Assembly (NCBI GenBank): GCA_017434895.1
Contig: JAFSGB010000022.1
Span: 1-51,874, forward strand
DNA length: 51,874 nt
Origin: Clostridia bacterium
GTDB taxonomy: Bacteria; Bacillota; Clostridia; Oscillospirales; Acutalibacteraceae
Direction: 5' to 3'
The position numbers and the translations under genes were made by a program. Every line of letters starts with the position of its first letter. The first letter of the stretch is position 1. Positions 50,776 through 51,874 of this stretch are shown piece by piece. The notes under the pieces are model-generated. The model ran no database searches. It had not been told where the DNA came from and saw only the letters and a program-made list of their open reading frames with translations.

Positions 50776-51115
50776 TCTATTCGACAAAATTTTTCATTTT
50801 CAAATAAGAAAGGAAAGATATTTACAAATTTGAACACGGAAGTTTAGTACAGCATAATTGATGCTGGATGAATATATAAAGGTTGTAAAACAAATGGGAC
50901 AAGCAATGGGATAATTTTATTCCAAAGGAATTCTCTTGTGAGAACTGCTTGCTATGAAAAGTGCGAAAAAATAAAATTTAATTTAAGAGGATTCTATTTA
51001 GCAAACAGAAATCTCAGCGGTATAGTTCAATTCAGCGTCAAACTAAGAACTGCCTATGCAGTGTTGAAGTTTGGCGTTTTTTGTTGTGTGAATAATTTAG
51101 TACGATGTCGCGGAC
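50776..51115. other. Gene-poor stretch
   Basis: AT-rich, with several short frames but none with a ribosome site and recognisable product. The only support I see is for the hairpin terminator at 51036-51082. Confidence 0.55.
51036..51082 (+). terminator. Terminator-like hairpin
   Basis: CGTCAAACT (51036-51044) pairs with AGTTTGGCG (51068-51076), with an inner ACTGC/GCAGT stem, and six T follow. No intact gene lies directly upstream, so it may mark a lost gene. Confidence 0.65.
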
Positions 51116-51158
51116 CTCCTTTAAATCTTTGGATTTATTCGAAATAGATTTAAAGGAG
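51116..51158 (+). promoter_or_regulatory. Perfect 13-base inverted repeat holding a ribosome site
   Basis: CTCCTTTAAATCT (51116-51128) and AGATTTAAAGGAG (51146-51158) are exact complements with a 17-base loop. The right arm contains AAAGGAG, the ribosome site of the small ORF at 51167, so the RNA hairpin would hide it. Confidence 0.7.
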
Positions 51159-51166
51159 AAAATTAA

Positions 51167-51268
51167 ATGTCGACAGAATATTATGAAAGCAAGAAATTAA
51201 AAAGGAAAGATGTTAAAAAGGTATATACATTTGTAGTATGCAAAATTAAATCTGCAATTAAAGTTTAA
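51167..51268 (+). CDS. Small basic peptide ORF, 33 codons
   Basis: I do not recognise the product. The frame begins MSTEYYESKKLKRKDVKKVY and ends TFVVCKIKSAIKV. It is Lys-rich with a single Cys. GGAG lies eight bases before the ATG, and a terminator follows at 51306, so it looks like a complete small unit rather than chance. It may be a truncated remnant, a leader peptide or a true small protein; the spacing and flanks favour a translated ORF. No close neighbour gives a clue. Confidence 0.45.
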   Translation: MSTEYYESKKLKRKDVKKVYTFVVCKIKSAIKV

Positions 51269-51305
51269 AAGCAGTTTCTTTTAACGCAATATGCATTTTA
51301 GAGAT

Positions 51306-51328
51306 AAAAACAGTCGGACTGTTTTTTT
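51306..51328 (+). terminator. Terminator after the small ORF
   Basis: AAAACAG, loop TCGGA, CTGTTTT followed by further T. It lies 37 bases past the stop of the 33-codon ORF. Confidence 0.7.
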
Positions 51329-51344
51329 ACGCTTCAGACCTTCT

Positions 51345-51359
51345 CAGGTTCAAGTCCTG
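51345..51359 (+). repeat. tRNA T-arm-like fragment, plus strand
   Basis: CAGGTTCAAGTCCTG, a complete T-stem and loop, is identical to the T-arm of the tRNA-Pro at 51728-51804 but in the opposite orientation. No acceptor stem or CCA follows. It is not a tRNA gene. Confidence 0.6.
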
Positions 51360-51362
51360 CAA

Positions 51363-51408
51363 CATAAAATAAAATCCAAACCCAACCTAAAGGTCTGATT
51401 TGGATTTT
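51363..51408 (-). terminator. Minus-strand terminator-like hairpin
   Basis: AAAATCCAAA (minus strand, 51399-51408) pairs with TTTGGATTTT (51371-51380), inner ACC/GGT, then ATTTTATTTT. It is another hairpin in the row of terminators and tRNA tails beyond the tRNA-Pro gene. Confidence 0.6.
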
Positions 51409-51451
51409 GGTCGGGGTACCCATATAAGACTAAAGTCGCGAAATACGAGGT

Positions 51452-51500
51452 GAAAAAATAGAGCACCTCGGCACGCGAATTGCATGTCGAGGCTCTCTAC
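51452..51500 (-). terminator. Terminator after the tRNA-Pro tail copy
   Basis: Minus strand TAGAGAGCCTCG with CGAGGTGCTCTA (one mismatch) and an inner stem, followed by TTTTTT. It follows the CCA of the repeat at 51501 directly, like a tRNA terminator. Confidence 0.7.
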
Positions 51501-51531
51501 TGGTCCGAGTGACAGGACTTGAACCTGCGGC
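51501..51531 (-). repeat. Duplicated 3' end of tRNA-Pro
   Basis: These 31 bases are identical to 51728-51758, the 3' part of the intact tRNA-Pro (T-arm, acceptor strand, CCA), in the same orientation. The sequence beyond 51531 no longer matches a tRNA. Such tail copies arise when elements integrate into a tRNA 3' end; the 196 bases between the copies are too short for an element, so this may be a scar. Confidence 0.75.
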
Positions 51532-51686
51532 TACCTCTTGCGGTGCCCGACGAAAAACTTCCTTGGAGCGTCGTTTTTCTGTCGACCGCGGCGCCATTTC
51601 GAACTCGCTGTATCTCACACTGTGAGCGCTCGTTCTCAATGCCTGACCTTTGGTCAAGAGTCCACAGGTTCAAATTCTATAATTCA

Positions 51687-51727
51687 AATGAAAAAGCAGC
51701 TCCAACCAAAAGGTTGAAACTGCTTTT
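51687..51727 (-). terminator. Terminator of tRNA-Pro
   Basis: Minus strand AAAAGCAGTTTCAACC pairs (with G-T pairs) with GGTTGGAGCTGCTTTT, loop TTTT, then more T, directly after the tRNA CCA. Confidence 0.8.
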
Positions 51728-51804
51728 TGGTCCGAGTGACAGGACTTGAACCTGCGGCCTCTTGACCCCCAGTCAAGCACGCTACCAGCTGCGCCACACC
51801 CGGA
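51728..51804 (-). tRNA. tRNA-Pro (anticodon GGG)
   Basis: The minus strand folds into a full cloverleaf of 77 bases: acceptor TCCGGGT with ACTCGGA (one G-T pair), D-arm GCGCAGCTGGTAGCGTGC, anticodon arm CTTGA-CTGGGGG-TCAAG with GGG at 34-36, T-arm CAGGTTCAAGTCCTG and encoded CCA. It lies at the right end of the window next to the AT-rich accessory region. Confidence 0.95.
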
Positions 51805-51844
51805 TAAATTGAAATAATAAGTAACTAAAATTCACACAAACATT

Positions 51845-51872
51845 ATTATATCACTAATTTACGATTTGTCAA
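51845..51872 (-). promoter_or_regulatory. Consensus promoter of tRNA-Pro
   Basis: Minus strand TTGACA (51867-51872), 16 bases, TATAAT (51845-51850), about 40 bases upstream of the mature tRNA 5' end. Confidence 0.8.
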
Positions 51873-51874
51873 CA

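Noticed and set aside
51327..51422. Minus-strand frame of about 30 codons starting MGTPTKIQIRPLGW
   Set aside because: It consists of the hairpin at 51363-51408 plus the tRNA T-arm-like fragment. I treat it as repeat-derived, not as a gene.
51430..51657. Minus-strand open frame of about 75 codons across the tRNA-Pro tail copy
   Set aside because: Its middle is simply the translated tRNA tail and its end the terminator hairpin; it has no ribosome site and no protein-like pattern.

Overview
The window reads as a chromosomal segment of a Gram-positive anaerobe of the class Clostridia, probably near Oscillospiraceae/Ruminococcaceae. Signs of this are strong AGGAGG ribosome sites, sigma-A promoters of TTGACA-N17-TATAAT type, glycine and lysine riboswitches, a cdaA-cdaR pair, ComF, RecD2, a YtvI-like permease, FtsEX with an M23 hydrolase, HemW and a DUF3343 protein. 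This placement is inferred from gene content only; no rRNA is present.

Layout. 0.2-2.8 kb: a polar amino-acid ABC transporter whose lipoprotein binding protein is circularly permuted, followed by a TrpR/YerC-like regulator. 2.8-7.6 kb: pduL, hemW, a histidine phosphatase, a divergent serS and a CapA-like lipoprotein. 7.6-8.8 kb: a transglutaminase-like lipoprotein on the minus strand. 8.8-17.9 kb (minus): a tightly overlapping operon for the whole route from DAHP to chorismate and on to phenylalanine and tyrosine (aminotransferase, pheA, aroB, aroC, an aroE-aroK fusion, aroQ, aroA, tyrA, aroF), preceded by a promoter and a structured leader with a probable terminator. 18.1-27.2 kb (minus): mreB, comF, recD2, a small membrane protein, cdaR, cdaA, a cysteine-desulfurase-like enzyme, a DUF3343 protein and a YtvI-like permease.

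27.3-45.1 kb: hom and lysC; an S1-domain protein; an alanine/glycine symporter behind a glycine riboswitch; a one-TM protein of unknown role; an isolated M15 endolysin plus holin pair; dapA-lysA behind a lysine riboswitch, with ung; an AbrB-type regulator with a zinc-ribbon-like tail; a PucR-type regulator followed by ftsE, ftsX, an M23 hydrolase and a VanZ/coiled-coil fusion; then a NifU-like scaffold paired with a GGGtGRT-family protein. Together hom, lysC, dapA and lysA supply part of the aspartate/lysine/DAP pathway, and ftsEX, M23, M14, MreB and CdaA all bear on wall growth.

45.4-51.9 kb is the accessory end: an orphan DeoR regulator, a decayed PHP-phosphatase remnant, an M14 peptidase and a Nudix hydrolase. 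These are followed by an AT-rich stretch with a broken GH36 alpha-galactosidase tail, an intact GH78-like enzyme, a broken bacterial PH-domain membrane protein, and a 33-codon ORF whose ribosome site lies in a perfect inverted repeat. The window ends at a tRNA-Pro(GGG) gene whose 3' end is duplicated about 230 bp away, as at integration sites. The most unusual items are the permuted binding protein, the NifU-like/GGGtGRT pair, the aromatic operon leader, the sequestered small ORF and the tRNA-Pro tail repeats.
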